NCBI GenBank assembly: GCA_039583875.1
Contig: CM077158.1
Span: 239,491,447 to 239,555,446, forward strand
DNA from: Platanthera guangdongensis
Lineage: Eukaryota > Streptophyta > Magnoliopsida > Asparagales > Orchidaceae
Reading direction: 5' to 3'
DNA length: 64,000 bases
How positions within the stretch are numbered: the stretch's first letter is position 1; each line of letters opens with the position of its first letter. The position numbers and the translations under genes are program-made. The notes under the pieces were generated by a model. The model saw only the letters and a list, made by a program, of their open reading frames with translations. It did no database searches and had not been told where the DNA came from. This document shows positions 44,546-55,951 of the stretch, one piece after another.

Positions 44546-44820
44546 TCAACCGCTCCATACGAAGTTAAGCACTTAAGTCGTTAAGGTTTCCGCCACACTC
44601 GTTTATCGTGAGGGAGGCAGGGAGCGGTGCAAACAAGCAGAAACCGGTTGGTAGTCTGTGAGAGGCCGAGACTGCGACTACGGGGCGCGGCCGGAATATG
44701 AACAGAAATCGCCGGAATAGGAGCGAAATCGACTGCGGCCTGCGGCTGGAATGCTGCTTCGGGCGGCGCGCTAGCACTAGGGTTTCGCAATTCGCGAATA
44801 ACTGCGGAAGTGCGGAAGGC
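44546..44820 (-). promoter_or_regulatory. probable captured 5' leader exon of NXD1 fragment
   Basis: Minus-strand GC-rich segment with AAACCCTAG (typical of plant 5' leaders), ending at a plausible donor GTTGAG|GTATGC (44546|44545). An AG immediately precedes the ATG at 44358 and could be the acceptor. Suggests the promoter-proximal part of the source gene was taken along. Confidence 0.4.
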
Positions 44821-44929
44821 GGCCAGACGGGAAGTCGGGAACTCGAGAACTCAGGAAGAGAGGGTTAACTAGTTAAGGGTTAAAATTCGATTTAACTTTT
44901 CAGGATTTTAAAAGTGTGACAAAATTTAG

Positions 44930-45115
44930 GCCCATAATCTCTTTTTTGCCATGAATATTATTTTTCATGGCTAATACATGTGTATTAGCCACACTATTTA
45001 TAACCCTGGCTATAAAATAACCATTAACCAGGGTTTTTTCAATCGTGTCTAATATCAGTGTATTAGCCACGATTTTTAGTCCCTGGTCAAAAAAAGTGTA
45101 GCCAATACTCACTTT
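44930..45115. repeat. CACTA subterminal repeats, right
   Basis: Copies of ATTAGCCAC, CCCTGGCTA and CATGGCTAA in both orientations adjoining the right TIR. Confidence 0.8.
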
Positions 45116-45128
45116 TCTAGTAGTGGTC

Positions 45129-46525
45129 TGAGCACAAACCTAACACCTATCAAACTGAATAGAAAGATCTAATGAGATGTTTTGACTTTTAGCTAGATCT
45201 CGCATTTTCTTATAGTGAATATGTCCAAGTCTATTGTGTAAAAACTTCAGATCAATCAGAGTTGAGCTCACTTGGTTTATGCACTCATTATCTAGGTTGA
45301 GTCTATATATACCATTGATCAGTTAAGCGCAACCAAAGTAGTGAGAATTAACAGTTAACATCATTCTACCGTTCATGGTTGTGAAAGACATTCCAGCTTT
45401 ATTAAGCAAAATCATAGAAATCAAATTTTTAGTTAAATTAGGAACTACTTTAACATGTTGTAAAATTAAAGTTTTACCTAAAGAGAGGACTGACTCTGTA
45501 GTCCCAGCATGAGTAACATCTGTCGCTCCTCCATTGTAATTTTTAACTTTATCATTGACCGTTGTGACCTCTAAAAGAAGACCTCTGTAATTTGTGACAT
45601 GATAGTTAGCGCCACTATCCAGCCGCCACTCAGACGATGCACTACGAGGACTACTCCCAATTATAGCCACGAAGGACTTGAGATTAGAGTTCTCGACCAC
45701 CATGTTCGCCATATTTTGTGGGGCTTCCTCCTTTTGTTTCTTTGGACCCCTGCATTCAGCGGCCCAGTGACCCCATTTGCCGCAGTTATAGCACTTGCCC
45801 TTCTTTCTTTTGAGAGAAGGCTTTTTGACCGCCAATGGTGTGGGGGTATCACCCTTAGGTGTCGGGGGCTTCGAAGAAGGCTTACTAGGACGTGAAACGA
45901 AGTTGACAGCCTGTAAGGGCTGCACAACCTGCTTTAAGCTTTTCCCGGTGATGTTTTGGTACTAAATATGGATGAACCTTTTGAGTTCATCCAAATTGAT
46001 CTTCTATTTCAGTCTGTGCATTTCGGTCTTGAAAAAGAGCCACTCAGAAGGCAACTTACTCAGAATCATGTACACAAAGAGGTTGTTGTCCATCTTCAAA
46101 TGATCATCATCCAGCTTCTGACACAGGTTGACCTGCTTTAAGAGTTGAGAAGTGATAGACACGTTCACTTTGAATCTGAAGTTGAAGAACTTCTCTCCGA
46201 TGAGCGACTTTGACGGTCCTTCCTCCTTCTAGAAATGTGTGTTCAGTCGATCTCATATCTCCTTTGCAGACTTGTAAGAGTGGTAGGTCAATGCAAGACG
46301 GGGATTTAGGGAATTCAACTGATAATCCCTGCAGAAATCCTTATCCTTGTTCCACTGGTATTCGTCTACGTCCTCTACGGTAGAAGCGAAATCACTCTAA
46401 ACAGTATAGAAGATCTCGCGTTCCTTCATTCCTAGTTGGACTTGTATTTTCCAACTAAGGAAATCAGAGGCGTTGAACGATTGCACTTTACGGTGTCGAG
46501 CGCGCTTTTATTCGACATATTTGTA
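45129..46525 (-). pseudogene. copia gag, protease and integrase zinc finger
   Basis: Gag starts near 46520 (MSNKSALDTV). A frame change near 46490 gives FNASDFLSWKIQVQLG. Several stops follow before the intact segment 45925-45323. That segment holds a basic Pro/Ser linker, knuckle CYNCGKWGHWAAEC (~45800), protease WRLDSGANYHVT (~45620) and KVVPNLTKNLIS. After a stop at 45323, HNRLGHIHYKKM and CVCAQ (zinc finger, one TAG inside) run up to the CACTA insertion at 45128. Reading resumes at 42230. Confidence 0.82.
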
Positions 46526-49059
46526 GATTTAAACAGAAATAAAAAATCTAGAACGAGATCACCTGAGCCGTATGAAGACGTCAGAAAGTCTTCAAATCCA
46601 ATCCGGTAATTATTTGCTACTTCTCCGGATAAATACAGTCGGAAGTTTGACTACAGATGGATCTACCAAAGAGATCTCGGCAACATCAAAGTTTGGTCGG
46701 ACTGTTCTCCAAGTAGATCTTGGATTTGCTGAATGAGATCTGAACAACAACTGAACCCCCTTCTACAGTAGAGATCGACGATCTTTACAGATTTCTTCCT
46801 TCCTGGCGATCAAACTGTTTGCAGAGATCTATGCCCCCTCTCTATTCTAGATTTCTTCCTCCCTGGATAAGAGATCTTGAAGAAGATCTGGCATACACCT
46901 CCACTGAATAGAGGCAGCAGGCACAAACGAAAAACAAAAGATATAGCCCTCTTTAATCTAGATCTCCAAAACAGAGAGATGGAGACGACTGGATCTAGAT
47001 CTAATTGATGTATGGAATGAAACCTACAGAGATCCACGAACGAGAGAGGCTAGCAACCGAGAAACTGCCACATGAACACGAAAATTTGCAGATTCACAAA
47101 TATCACGACGTAGATCTAGAGTTCCCGGACTCGAACCACATCAGATCTGGAGTTCCCGGACTTGATCTACAACAAATGCTTCCCACAAAGCAGATCTACA
47201 GACGGTGAAATCCAGATGGATATCGATCTACAGGCGGTTCCTTTTCTACACGATCAGCGAAAGAAGCCGGCAAGCTTGGCAGCAACGGGGCGAACCTTTC
47301 TCCTTGCGATCCTGATGACACACCTCATGTAAGGTTCAAGAAGATGCTCTTGGTCTTGGACAATAGAACCGTGAGTTTTATTATATTGTGTAATCTTATG
47401 TTTTTCCTCACAATCGTGGTAATCAAAGAGGAACATTGATTACCGGCTTAAGATTGTCACATTTGTTAAAGTACATTGGAGTTCTATAAATGTTGATAAA
47501 TGATTATTGTTTAATCATATGAGTGTGTAGGTTTTCATACATATTGAGGTTGACCTATTTTCACGTTGTAACATTATATGGAATGTGTTAAGTGTCATTA
47601 ATATTTACAACGTGTCTAGTGAATTGAAAATGTGTAGATTTAGCGCGTCGATGTGTACAATGTGATTATAGTTGGAGGACATCTTTTATTGGTAATATAT
47701 ATTGTGATTCGTTGTTCAAACTTATGCGTAAGAAATTTGCATATCAAAATATCGTTTGTCCCCAAATTGTTTGGGTAGTGATATGGTCGGGCCCCTTGGT
47801 AAAGCGAGGTTATAATGCATGCAAATAACTGAAGCAGTTATAAATACAACTCACTTATGAGACCGAGAATGACAAATATAGTGCAGAAATATCACGTGAC
47901 AAAGGTAGACACAGGTCATAATGTTCAGTTACCTATACTACCCTGTTGTTGTGGCGACTGTAATGTCTTGATAAAGCCTCTTGTAGTCCATAATATATGT
48001 TGTTATATTATAACTGTGACAACATGATTCCTCTGTAAGGTCACACCAAATGAACAGGAACATTCTCTGTTTGACTTACAGGTGCACTTGATTTCATACA
48101 GCATGCGATCAACATAACACAGTAAGTGTGCATTCAAAATGTTGTTTTTGACATGTTTAGACCAAGATGAGTTGTTAAATTATGCGACTGTTAATCTGCG
48201 AGATGAATTGGTTCATCGCGTTATTTTAATAGTGTAACGACACAATTTCTTATCTCAATCAATCAAAGTAACCTACTTGATTTGAGGTTATGTTATGATC
48301 AAAAAATGGAGGGTAGATCTTTACCCAAGATCAAAGCCCTCACTTACTGGATATATATATAAGTTTTTTTGATCAAGGGTTTTACTAGAGATAAAAACAA
48401 AAATGGAGCTAGGGTTTTCTGTTGTGAGCCTTTCGGTTTTTCCAGGAGAACCCGAAGGCGGCACAAGGAAAGCCCCGACGATTTCCCTAGCTTACCCTGA
48501 GCGCCGATCGGCGATCTCATGTAGCTTCCCGACTACTCGCGAATTCCTGGAGGCGCTCCGACGACAGTGTAGAGACTCGTGATTTCCAGGAATAGCCCCG
48601 ACATGCTCAGCTTGGGTAAGTGTGCTCCTCGGGTGATACGTGTTCTAGACTTCCTTGACTGGAGGTTTCATCCCCGAGTCTTCTTCCCGGCGACAAGTGT
48701 GGCACGACCACTTGGGGTTTCTGACGGCTTGATGAAGAAGGTCTAGGTCTCTTCCTTCCACTCCCCTCATCAACAGAGCGGATTGCTTTGACTGTTAGGG
48801 TTCAAGGTGAACTAAGAGGCGAGGCGTCAGCCTCATTGTTGTGGTGGAATCACTATCATCTTCTCCAACGTGTCCCCTCTTCCGCCTAGAGTTCTTGTTC
48901 TCTAGAGGTACAATTTTCTAACCTCTTGTGATGGTTAGATGTGATGAGTTAGGTTTTATTTTGTTATGCCTCGTTTGGCCATTGTCATCGGATGTCCGAT
49001 CTCTTTGTGTTGTTGGTGTTTGTGCTTTTTTTTAAAAAAAAAGTCACCCTACAACTACA
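46526..49059. other. no gene identified; possible copia leader and retroposon debris
   Basis: 46526-47330 is rich in AGATCT/AGATCTAGA motifs and may be the leader or LTR of copia copy 2, but no primer site is recognisable. 47460-48290 is AT-rich. 48400-48960 is a GC-richer stretch with AGCTAGGGTTTTC and GTTAGGGTTC motifs, ending near T8/A9 runs (49028), which could be a decayed retroposon. No domain is readable. Confidence 0.35.
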
Positions 49060-50144
49060 CTGAGAAATCCAACAAAGTATTGGGTATTACCCGAGAGCTT
49101 TGTGTGTGATCGAGATCCACGCTTTACTGGGAAGCTATGTACTGAGCTCTTTAAACTACTTGGATCAGAGTTAAACTTCTCCGCCAGCTTCCACCCTCAA
49201 ACGGATGGGCAATCCAAGAGGGTGAATGCACTACTAGAGTGCTAGTTACGACACTTTGTCAGTGCTAATAAGAAGGATTGTGTTAAATTTATGGATGTGG
49301 CACAATTTTCTTACCATTTGCAGCAGAGTGAGGCTACGGGTCGGAGTCCATTCGAGCTTGCTACCAGGAGGCAACCCCTCGCACCGCACACTTTGTGAAC
49401 CACAATAGCGAATGTAAGGAGCCCAGGAGGTTTGGAGATAGCTAAATCGTGTGTGGAATGTGCCGACTTGGCTAGATCATGTTTGGAGAAGGCTTGTAAA
49501 AAGATGAAGAAGTAGGATGATGCAAAGAGACGACGACAGAGTCCTCAGTGGGAGGTAAATTGATGGTGAAGCTCATACCACAATAGTTCAAGGCCTTGCA
49601 TAGTGCACATAAAGGCTTGGTAAAGGGGTATGAAGGCCGTTTCAGGTTATGGCTAAGGTGGATAAAGTTTCTTATCACCATGACTTACCAAGCTCTGAAG
49701 ATACATATGGTGTTTCATGTGATCTAGTATGCTCAAGCAATACTATGGAGATAATGATGATCTTCAAAGAGGAGAATCGCAAATGGCACCTCCTATGATG
49801 ACATTGTCTTTCAATTAAGATATTGAAGAGGTGATCGCAAAAAGATTGGTTCGAAAAAAAGGTGTGCAACCATGCACACAGTACTTGATCAAATGGAAGA
49901 GATTGCCCAAGTCTGAACAACATGTGAGACATTGAAGAATGGTGGAAATTCAAGGACATCCTTCAACGGTATAAGGCAACGAGGACGTCACCATGATTGG
50001 TGGGAGAGGATGCCATGGACCAATATCTTTGGGGTTAATCACCAAGAAGATTCTGCAGAAATTTTGAGTCTTGTACATAAGACGATGAGACCTAAACCTT
50101 TTAAAGAATTCATGTATCTTATACATACTAGAGATGTATAGAAT
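49060..50144 (+). pseudogene. chromovirus integrase C-terminus and chromodomain, decayed
   Basis: Plus strand: FVCDRDPRFTGKLCTELFKLLGSELNFS (catalytic Asp region), [19 protein letters not shown] (catalytic Glu replaced in QTDGQ-E by K), CVKFMDVAQFSYH and GRSPFELATRRQPLAPHT. Later remnants match a chromodomain (VIAKRLVRKKG, QYLIKWKRLPKSEQH, ~49825-49925). More than a dozen stops and frameshifts are present. It resembles the Reina-type chromovirus group. The downstream sequence up to 50149 and after 63851 may be this element's 3' end, split by the gag-only element. Confidence 0.75.
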
Positions 50145-50942
50145 ACTCTTGTTGATGCGCGGAAACGTCGCGGGGCACCAGCCAGCTAACACAGAGGGGG
50201 TGTTCGGTCTCACAAGCTAGGAGAGGAGGAGAGGAGGGAAGGAAGGAAGCCTCTGAGTGCTCGAGAGTGGAGCAAACGGCTTGTCAAAGAGGGTTGCGGG
50301 GATAGAGGAGAGGAGCTTGATCAACAGAGCGGGTTGATCAAGAGAGGAGGAGGAGGTTGATCAGGAGCTGTCGAGCAGACGGCTAATGTGACGGTTGTGC
50401 TTGCAGGTTGGTTACCGAGAAGAGCTGAGCTGAGCAGAGGAGAAGCTTGCTGAGCAGAGGAGCAAGGCTTGCTGAGCAGAGAGAAGAAGAAGGGGGCCGC
50501 TAGCAGCGGCAACAACACACTTCGCCCGCCGCAGCCTAAATGCCACTCTTGCGATGGGCTTTCCTTTGATTAATAGCGAGAGCTTACAAGCTTACAAGTA
50601 TACCTTTACAACAAATCAATAAAAGGGGTACAAGGAGAAGCTGGCGGCTAAGAGGGAAGAAATTGCCAGAAAGCAGAGAAGAGAAGCTGCCAGAGACTAA
50701 GTAAAAGAGTCTGTCAGCTGCTGGAGGACTGAGAAACTGAGTCTGCAGAGTCTGCTGGCAAGCTGCTGAAGAGCTGTGGAGGACTGCGCGGACAGGAAAA
50801 TGGAGTCCGCAGGGTCTGCTGGAAAGCTGATGACGGACTGCGCGGACTGGGAAACTGAGTCCGCAGGATCTGCTGGAAAGACTTGTATCCACCTTCTGGC
50901 CTCTGGAGCGATCAACTCCTCAGAATGAGAGGCACCATGGGC

Positions 50943-50950
50943 TATTTATA
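50943..50950 (-). promoter_or_regulatory. LTR 1 TATA box
   Basis: Minus-strand GGCCTATAAATAGCCC. Equivalent sites are at 56745-56752 and 62542-62549 in LTRs 2 and 3. The palindrome array lies just upstream in each. Confidence 0.65.
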
Positions 50951-51092
50951 GGCCCGGGGGAGTTCTTCTAGAAGCGGGGCCCAGTGATGTCAGCATGACG
51001 ACCTGCGCGGACTCCGCGGACTGAGATTTTACGTCTGCCACTGTTGAGTGAAGCAGCTGGTTGCAGGAGGCCCTGGAGAGAACTGGAGGCCA

Positions 51093-51935
51093 CCCATGGC
51101 GGGCGACCTGGGCGGACTCTGGGAGGAGTCCGCCCGGCAGGCCGGAGGCCGCCCCCTAGCGGGCGGCCTGGGCGGACTCCACCCTGGAGTCCGCCCGGCA
51201 GGGCGCCGGGGCCGCCCCTAGCGGGCGGCCTGGGCGGACTCCAGGGGGAGTCCGCCCGACAGGCCTGGCCGCCCCCTTGCGGGCGGCCTGGGCGGACTCT
51301 GGGGGAGTCCGCCCGGCTGGGTGCCGGGGCCGCCCCCTAGCGGGCGGCCTGGGCGGACTCTAGGGGGAGTCCGCCCGACAGGCCTGGCCGCCCCCTTGCG
51401 GGCGGCCTGGGCGGACTCCAGGGGGAGTCCGCCCGGCTGGGTGCCGGGGCCGCCCCCTAGCGGGCGGCCTGGGCGGACTCTAGGGGGAGTCCGCCCGGCA
51501 TGGCTGCCCGCCCCCTTACGGGCGGCCTGGGCGGACTCCAGGGGGAGTCCGCCCGGCTGGGTGCCGGGGCCGCCCCCTAGCGGGCGGCCTGGGCGGACTC
51601 CAGGGGGAGTCCGCCCGGCTGGGCCTGGCCGCCCCCTTGCGGGCGGCCTGGGCGGACTCCAGGGGGAGTCCACCCGGCTGGGTGCCGGGGCCGTCCCCTA
51701 GCGGGCGGCCTGGGCGGACTCCAGGGGGAGTCCGCCCGACGGGCCGGGCCGCCCCCTTGCGGGCGGCCTGGGCGGACTCCGGGGGGAGTCCGCCCGGCTG
51801 GATGTCGGGGCCGCCCCCTAGCGGGCGGCCTGGGCGGATTCCAGGGGGAGTCCGCCCGGCGGGCCTGGCCGCCCCCTTGCGGGCGGCCTGGGCGGACTCC
51901 AGGGGGAGTCCGCCCGGCTGGCGGGCAGAGGCCGC
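51093..51935. repeat. GGGCGGACTCC...GGAGTCCGCCC array, LTR 1
   Basis: About 14 units of ~60 bp. Each has the strong hairpin GGGCGGACTCC / GGAGTCCGCCC around a short G-rich loop, followed by a GGCCGCCCCC spacer of two alternating types (GGCTGGGTGCCGGGGCCG or GGCAGGCCTGGCCG). ORFs with GRPGRTPGGVRPA-type repeats on both strands are artefacts of this array. Confidence 0.95.
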
Positions 51936-52579
51936 CCTGGGTGGGCGGCCTCGGCGAACGGCGGCAGGAGGCCGCCGCCCCTCGGGCAGCATGGAGGCCG
52001 CCCCTGGTGGGCGGCCTCGGCGGACGGCGGCTGGAGACCACCGCCCCTTGGGCGAAATAGGAGGCCGCTCCTGGCAATGCTGTTGGCGGACTCCTGCAAG
52101 GAAAAGTACTGCATGATTAGTGGACCCAACTGCATGTCCCGTGAGGGTGAGCCAAGGGAATAGCTCGCCGTCCCGCAGGGCACGCGGTTGCTAGGAGACT
52201 TAGGCGGATAGGGGAAACTGTCCGCCTACGCTGGGGCTCATCGCGATCAAAAGGGACAATCTAAGGGTCGCGATTAGCCTGCTGTCCACCTTGGGAAGGA
52301 TCGCCGATTTCTGGGTTAACATAATCCCCGCACTTTTTCAAGTTCCGAAAAGAACTTCGAAAAAGTTGGAGACCCACGAAAATCGTGATCCACCCCAACG
52401 GAAGAAGAGGAGCAAGGAGAGACAGAACCTGAAGACTCTCCTTACAAGCTTGGTGCTTCCTGTCTATTTTCCTGCAAAAGGAAAGTTAGGGTAATCATGT
52501 ATGGGTGGTACATCGAGTGTGTACCTGAATTTGTTTTTGCAAAACGAAGAAGGCGTGTCTTCTGTAAATGTTCTGCAAA

Positions 52580-52830
52580 ACAAAAGTGAGGAAAACAGAA
52601 AGGCATAACAACTCGCAAGTACCTGGAAGGGACCTGCAAGTGTCTGCTATTCACTACAGAAAGAAAAGAGTGAGCGGCAGATACAAAATACTGATTTAGA
52701 CTGCAAGTACCTGGATGAGGCTTGCAGGTGTTTGCTAATCTCTGCAAGAAGAGGAGTTAGAAGCAAATAAGATATGAAGATAACTTGCAAGTACCTGTGA
52801 AGAGAAGGCTTGCAAGTGTTAACTGTTGAC
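52580..52830. repeat. TGCAAGTACCTG dispersed short repeats
   Basis: Four or five copies of TGCAAGTACCTG or GCAAGTGT(C/T) motifs in the non-coding part of internal A, repeated in internal B (58410-58630). No function is evident. Confidence 0.6.
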
Positions 52831-53154
52831 TGTTAACTATCGACAAGATAAAACCGATATGACCAATTAGCAAGAAGAATGCCTGATGAATACTATTATG
52901 AAGCCAGATCAATAAACTGAGTGTTAACTGCTGACAGATATTACTGGATTGCAATAGCATGGCTGATAGCGTTTGAGCAAACAATGTATAGAAGACGAGA
53001 GCAATAGAGCTTATGTAGGTAAAGTGCGAGTCATCATCCGATAGAGCTTTGAATAAGCAATTCATATAGGATGAGCATGAGCAAAGTGATTGCTGGAAAT
53101 CCTTTTGGTAGCTCGGATTAACCTGTTCACCTGTGAAAGAAGGCAATAGCCAAA

Positions 53155-53620
53155 AAGGGGAGGTCTATACTCGGAATGACTGAAGAAGGTTGAATGCTGC
53201 CACAGGTGTTCCCCGTGGGCCTTATGCATCACTTGCCTGAAAAATCATCCCGAGTATAGTCCTACTCAAAGCGGGCTGGCCGCGCATCCTGAAGGAGGGA
53301 AAAAGAAAGGGTCCATATTCGGAATGACTAAAGAAGGTTGAATGCTGCCACAGGTGTTCCCCGTGGGCCTTGTGCATCACTGGCCTGAAAAATCATCCCG
53401 AGTATGGTCCTGCTCAAAGCGGGCTGGCCGCGCATCCTCAAGGAGGGCACAGAAGAGAAAAGCAAGGGAAGGTCCTGAGAAGGACCGCTAGAAGCAAGGA
53501 AGATACTGAGAAGGATCGCTAGAAACAAGGAAGATCCTGAGAAGGATCGCTAGAAACAAGGAAGATCCTGAGAAGGATCGCTAGAAACAAGGAAGATTCT
53601 GAGAAGGATCGCTAGAAACT
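53155..53620. repeat. ~150-bp duplication and 32-bp tandem repeat, unit A
   Basis: Two ~150-bp copies (from ~53160 and ~53310) sharing GGTTGAATGCTGCCACAGG and GGGCTGGCCGCGCATCCT. They are followed by four to five copies of a 32-bp unit (AAGATCCTGAGAAGGATCGC, itself partly palindromic) at ~53480-53620. The same is found in unit B at 58955-59415. Confidence 0.85.
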
Positions 53621-54263
53621 CTGCTCTCTTGCCCTGGGCACAAGCATCACTGATCAACGAGACAGGTTGCGCCAAGAGGCCTATATTGTCTGTGTATTGA
53701 TCAGTGGAGTTGTGAGAACCCGAGAGGCACGGATCGAGGGTACCGGAGAGTGCTCGGCCACCACAGTTGAAGGATGATCAAAGAGACAAGGCTACGCTTG
53801 ATCGCCATTGCTTGTCCAGCGAAGATCATCCTAACCGTAGTGTTTCCTATAAGACGCACAGCAGAGCTAACACATGGGGCTCCCCTAGCACACACTCTGT
53901 GTCAGATGCCGGCTAGGATCCTAAGTCTGAAGCCCATAATCGTAGAATGAACTGCTCCGACTACACACATAAGTATACTCCCGCCATATGTGGTCGAAGC
54001 GGTAGTGCGTGAACAACTACGGAGGGAACGTTTCAGACTCGGCGAAATCTCATTGGCGTACTGATCCCAGAGAGAGAGAAAGAGGAAGGGGCAACAAAAA
54101 GGGAACTGTGTCAGTACGGGATCCCTGAATAAAAGCTTTGCTGGAAAGCAAGAAAAGAACACTGAGAAGTGTTGTAATGAAAATGTTTGAAAGAGGGAGA
54201 GAATAAGGGTTGAGGTAACCCCTGAAGGTTGCAAGGAGCTCCGGAGGACTGTGAAGTCCATCG

Positions 54264-55899
54264 CTAGCATTGAATCCTCCCCAGCACACCCTCGTTGTTG
54301 GCATCGAAGCATTCGACTTCTCTGTTAACAACGAGGAGAGGAAATTCTTCGACTTGGCTCACCCCTCTTGAGGAGTGAGGAGCGTCTGAAATTTCTTTGC
54401 CCTTTGAAGTTGGATCAGGGCGATCTTCTTTAGGAAGCAGGTCATTCATCTTGCCCTGTCGGAGCATCCTTTGCACAAGCTGGCGGAATGCTCGGCAGTC
54501 TTCTGTTCGATGGCCTGACTCTTTGTGGAATTCACAATAAGGCTCTGAGTTTCTAGACCTCTGATCGGTCGGTCGATAGGGCTTCTTGTAGCTTGCCCTA
54601 TCTTTCATGATCTGGACTACTTCTTGCACGACGTTGTCGAGATCAGACTCATGCAAGTCATCGTCTTGCTCTTGTTGAACAGTTGCTGTTTCAGAAGGAG
54701 CTAGTGGTAGCAATGGATCTTGAGCATCACGGCTCGGGAAGGAGTAACGCTGGCGATGAAGCCTTCTCTCCTTCCTTGAATGAGCTGGGAAACGATTGCA
54801 AGGACACCTTGGAGGCTGCTTGCGAAACGGATCTTTCTCTGATACGAGCTTGGAAACGAAGCCTGGATTACTCTTCTCGCCTCGGATGTATGAGTTGGCT
54901 AGAGCAATCAGTTCTTGATATGTCCTTGGAGCACGGACATTGGCTTCAAATTTGAGAGGCCCTTCACGAAGACCGTGGATAAGAGCCACTTGATACATTT
55001 CTTGATCAACGATTTCGATGTCCAGAATCTCTCTCTAGAATCGATCAACAAATTGAGACCAAGTTTCATCACAGCGCTGTCTGATCTCAAAGAGGGCTTC
55101 AGGACCGCCCTTTCTCTTGGAGGAGGTAGAGAATCTGAGAAGGAACTCTCTACGAAGATCAAGGAAGGAAGTGATGGAGTGAGGTCGGAGGCCATAGAAC
55201 CAGTCCCTCACTTGCCCATCAAAGGTTGTCACAAGGAGCTTGCACTTGGTTGCATCTGAAAGAGTCTTGAGAGCAACGGCTGATTCAAAGGCTTGAAGAT
55301 GCTTGACCGGATCAGTCTCTCCAGTACAGATTGGTAGTCGAGGCTCTCTGAAGTTTGCTGGAGTAGGTTCAAGGCGAACGCTCTCAATAAAGGGCGATGG
55401 CTCTTCCTGCTCTCCCACAGCATAGGGATTAAAGGGAGCATAGCCTGCAGCTGCAAAAGAAGCAGGGGGGTAGAAAGGAAAGGTTGGTGGGGGAGGAGCA
55501 GAGGCAGGAGCTGGGGGGCAAGGATGACTTCCTTGAAAGTTAAGAAATCTAGCAGGACTTCCCCGGGCTGCTTGCCGGAAGAAGTTTTGGCGAGCGGCAA
55601 ACTCTTCATCTTGAGTTCGCAAAGGAGCAGCAGGACCTTGCGGGAAGGTTGGGGTGTAAGGCGGATAGAACGGCGGGCAAGCTTGAGAATAAGCTTGTTT
55701 ATGCTCCGATGTTGGTGTTAGATTGATTGGAGCAGCTGGAGCAGTTGTTGGATGAGAGTCTAACCGCTGCGTGATTGCAGCAAGGACTTGGTTGATTGCT
55801 TGGAACTGTTGAGCATTCTCACAGCGCGACTGCTCAAGGCTTCCAGAGAGGATCTTCACTGGGACTTGGAGCAAAGTTCTCGGCTGATTGATCTGACAT
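54264..55899 (-). pseudogene. TR-GAG gag, unit A
   Basis: Tat-type gag, minus strand, expected start ATG 55899 (MSDQ). A 2-base loss near 55840 breaks the first frame. The 55874-55035 segment then carries the Pro-rich N-terminal region, LPICTGETDPVKHLQAFESA, VRDWFYGLRPHSITSFLDLR and FSQFVDRF-type WSQFVDRF. A TAG (CAG in unit B) follows at ~55034. The 54998-54264 segment has VALIHGLREGPLKF, TYQELIALANSYIRGE, the knuckle-like YCEFHKESGHRTEDC (~54520) and a terminal VLGRIQC. It would bind and package RNA. Other proteins must come from an autonomous Tat relative. Confidence 0.88.
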
Positions 55900-55951
55900 G
55901 GCTAACTGTCGCTGTTCACCGTCTGACCGGATCTGAAGGTCGCGTGTTAAC

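Larger units (their letters stand above)
42231..45125 (-). mobile_element. non-autonomous CACTA transposon with captured gene, TSD GTC
   Basis: 2895 bp with perfect 13-bp TIRs CACTACTAGAAAA and 3-bp duplication GTC (42228-42230 and 45126-45128). Both subterminal regions carry many copies of TTAGCCACGG / CCGTGGCTAA-like motifs in both orientations, as expected for transposase binding. No TNP1/TNP2-like transposase is seen, so it needs a helper. The interior holds six exons of an NXD1-like gene (43270-44358) and its probable leader, i.e. transduplication of a host gene. Strand is given by the captured gene. Confidence 0.95.
39263..46525 (-). mobile_element. Ty1/copia element, copy 2, split by CACTA
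   Basis: Same family as 9831-12900. Minus-strand gag (46525 to ~45700), protease, integrase, RT, RNase H and 3' noncoding sequence to ~39263. It lacks the purine tract and LTR seen in copy 1. The CACTA transposon at 42231-45125 sits between the integrase zinc finger and catalytic core. No clear 5' LTR or primer site is found upstream of gag. Confidence 0.82.
50150..52321 (-). repeat. LTR 1 of tandem element (2172 bp)
   Basis: Plus-strand ends TGTTGATGCGCGG and GGGTTAACA. On the minus strand it is the 3' LTR of unit A, next to a purine-rich GTGCGGGGATTA tract (52322-52333). TATAAATA on minus at 50943-50950. Confidence 0.95.

Noticed and set aside
48400..49050. Possible LINE or SINE ending in a T/A run
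   Set aside because: No RT or endonuclease motif, no Pol III boxes and no target duplication could be found; left as unassigned.
51044..52183. Long overlapping Gly/Arg/Pro-rich ORFs on both strands (also 56863-57981 and 62545-63690)
   Set aside because: They translate the ~60-bp GC-rich LTR array in several frames, have no conserved domain and recur only with the repeat.
52442..53146. Minus-strand ORFs of 101 and 129 residues in internal A (copies in B)
   Set aside because: Hydrophobic, low-complexity, no domain, and they lie in the repeat-rich 3' part of a gag-only element; no evidence of selection.
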